Below are positions 62,325-64,000 of a DNA stretch of 64,000 nt, piece by piece (within the stretch, counting starts at the first letter, position 1; every line of letters begins with the position of its first letter). The DNA comes from Rotaria sp. Silwood1 (lineage: Eukaryota > Rotifera > Eurotatoria > Philodinida > Philodinidae): positions 1,670,539 through 1,734,538 of the forward strand of contig CAJNOP010000030.1 in the NCBI GenBank assembly GCA_905250075.1. The letters run 5' to 3'. The notes below the pieces were generated by a model. It was not told where the DNA came from. It ran no database searches and worked only from the letters and a program-made list of their open reading frames with translations. Made by a program: the position numbers and the translations under genes.

Positions 62325-64000
62325 TAACACGTGATTTCACTTCCAGAAGATTGTGTACGGATGTTTCTCAGTGTTATTTTTTTTAATATAATGCTCTTTT
62401 TAGAAAGAAGAATTTAAGGTGACTGTATAATATAAAATCTTTAGATTTAGTGATATCCTTCCATGTCGAAGAAGTAAGTTCAAAGTACTCTAGACGATCT
62501 GCGGAAATGAATTAGTTTGTAACCGAGTACTCACACTCACTTGAGATCATTTCAAATATCGTTGTTTGCGCTAGTGAGCGATCATGTCAAAGTCTTGAAA
62601 AGTATTAGTGAACTCATCTATGTAAGGTTGCCAGATGCATGCGTATGCGAAATACATTTATGCTTTCGATTTCTGAGAGATTAAGCTCTGGACGATTGAT
62701 CGTTTATGATGAAAACACTCTAATACCTTTGAAACATATTTGATATTTAGAAAGTCCTGTCGACAACTCATTATTTCATCGATAAATCGTCCTTAGTCGA
62801 GGAAAGTATGGATTCGTGTTCTAAGCCTCTTCACTATAATTCCAAGAATTTTTATAAAACAAAAAAAATAAATAAATAAAAGAAAAAGACATATACTTAG
62901 TCGATACGCGTGCTTGTATCATTAGATGATCTATTGCTCACCATTGCTAAAAGAATATCACTAGCGTATGAAAAAAATTGATAAAAAAACTCAACAAGTA
63001 TGTCATATATAGAGAAATGTGAAGGTTGAATAAGGGATCTCATCTGCAGAATCTTGATTGATTTTTTAAACATCGTAACTCGAAACTCAATAATGATGTT
63101 CATGCTTTGTGTGCACTGAAATTGAATTTCTTTTTCTCCAGTGCCAGGTTTTCTCCATCGTGACTTCCTAAGTCGCTATTAACATCGAAACTCTCTTCCA
63201 TTCCATCTTCCTATTCAGATACAATTCGAAATACGTCAACATTCTGTGGTCAACCCACAATGCGTGAGTCACACAGTGATAGTATAGAAATAAAGGCATC
63301 GGTAACAAAATTATGCAGAGTACAGCATAAATTAAAAAAAAAAGAGCCAACTCACACGTTCTGTACTAAACAAGGCTACGATTAACAAGCATAAGATATT
63401 CATTAATTTGCTAATTTTGAAATAGACTTGAAATAATCTGGATGCCTATCTAGTCTCAATGAAAAGCACAGGCAGTCAAGAGAATCATAAGAGTCGAAAA
63501 TGATCTACCAGTGTATTGTTTGTGAAGAAAATAAACAGAAATGGTTGCTTAAGATTGATATATGAGTGAGATTGAGTCAAGTACACAACAAGGAAGACTC
63601 ATCGTTCGAGTATTAGAGCTTTGGCATTATTCGATATTGATCCAATCATTATAATCATCATGATTAGAAAAACGTATAATCAAAATTTGAACATGACGAG
63701 CAAGACAATGATGATCAGCATCATGATTTTCGACTTTGAGAAACATATTAAGTGCAAGATATCAGATTACGAACAAAATTCTTTTGTTGTTGATATGAGG
63801 AGAAAAGCTAGACTGTTATTCATTTTATAATAAAACTATGAATGCTGATGGAAAATACAAGCGAGAAGAGAGGGTTCACACTATGGACATCGGAATTAAT
63901 TATGGTGAGTTGGCGATGGCTGCTTGAAAGAGTTCTTTTCTCCATTCAATACGACATTGTCATACTGATATTACCAGTATTAAGTCCACCTCAGCTGGAA
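62325..64000. other. intergenic region to the window end
   Basis: No supportable gene. Frames of 60-69 codons at 62897, 63168 and 63621 lack domains. No canonical AATAAA is close behind the F-box-LRR stop; the first AATAAA run is near 62870. Confidence 0.4.

Noticed and set aside
1..64000. CRISPR arrays, bacterial operons, rRNA or tRNA genes
   Set aside because: The window is eukaryotic with spliced genes; no regularly spaced identical repeats with unique spacers and no cloverleaf or rRNA sequence were recognised.

Overview
This window is nuclear DNA of an animal with a compact, very AT-rich genome. Genes have spliceosomal introns, mostly 50-90 bp, with GT..AG ends. The conserved genes are metazoan: an intraflagellar-transport protein (IFT56/TTC26), the scaffold nucleoporin NUP205, and a Dexras/Rhes-type Ras GTPase. 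AT richness, tiny introns, many fold-back repeats and an F-box/leucine-rich-repeat gene of a style I associate with bdelloid rotifers suggest a bdelloid (Rotaria-like). That assignment is inference and was not tested by any search.

Layout. 1-8.7 kb is gene-poor, with one EF-hand-like remnant and a 10-N assembly gap at 5938-5947. A small secreted-protein gene lies at 8757-9218. 9.3-16.4 kb has no clear gene but holds a terminal-inverted-repeat element and hairpins. At 16.4-18.2 kb on the minus strand is a two-exon, seven-helix, GPCR-like membrane protein, followed on the plus strand by a GNAT acetyltransferase (19345-20019). 20.1-36.6 kb is a 16.5 kb stretch without a supportable gene. From 36.7 kb the window is dense: RASD-like GTPase (+, 3 exons), IFT56 (-, 16 coding exons reconstructed here, 555 aa), NUP205 (+, 23 coding exons reconstructed here, 1720 aa), and an F-box-LRR gene (+, 58368-62324) whose LRR half is twelve near-identical exon/intron units.

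The exon chains of IFT56, NUP205 and the F-box-LRR gene were read by hand. Each closes into one frame from ATG to stop with GT..AG introns, which is strong internal support. RASD and IFT56 converge with 89 bp between their stop codons and with interleaved poly(A) signals. The few large introns (about 0.6-2.2 kb) contrast with the 50-90 bp background. Three of them carry recognisable inverted-repeat elements: a 622-bp hAT-type fold-back with 8-bp target-site duplication in NUP205 intron 3, an old fold-back in IFT56 intron 8, and a 183-bp MITE in intron 1 of the F-box-LRR gene. A near-perfect 604-bp palindrome sits about 225 bp upstream of the F-box-LRR start codon.

The most interesting structure is the F-box-LRR gene. 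Its LRR exons are all exactly 84 nt and phase 0-0, separated by introns of 54-57 bp, so the gene behaves like a 139-bp tandem repeat that can gain or lose whole repeats without breaking the frame.
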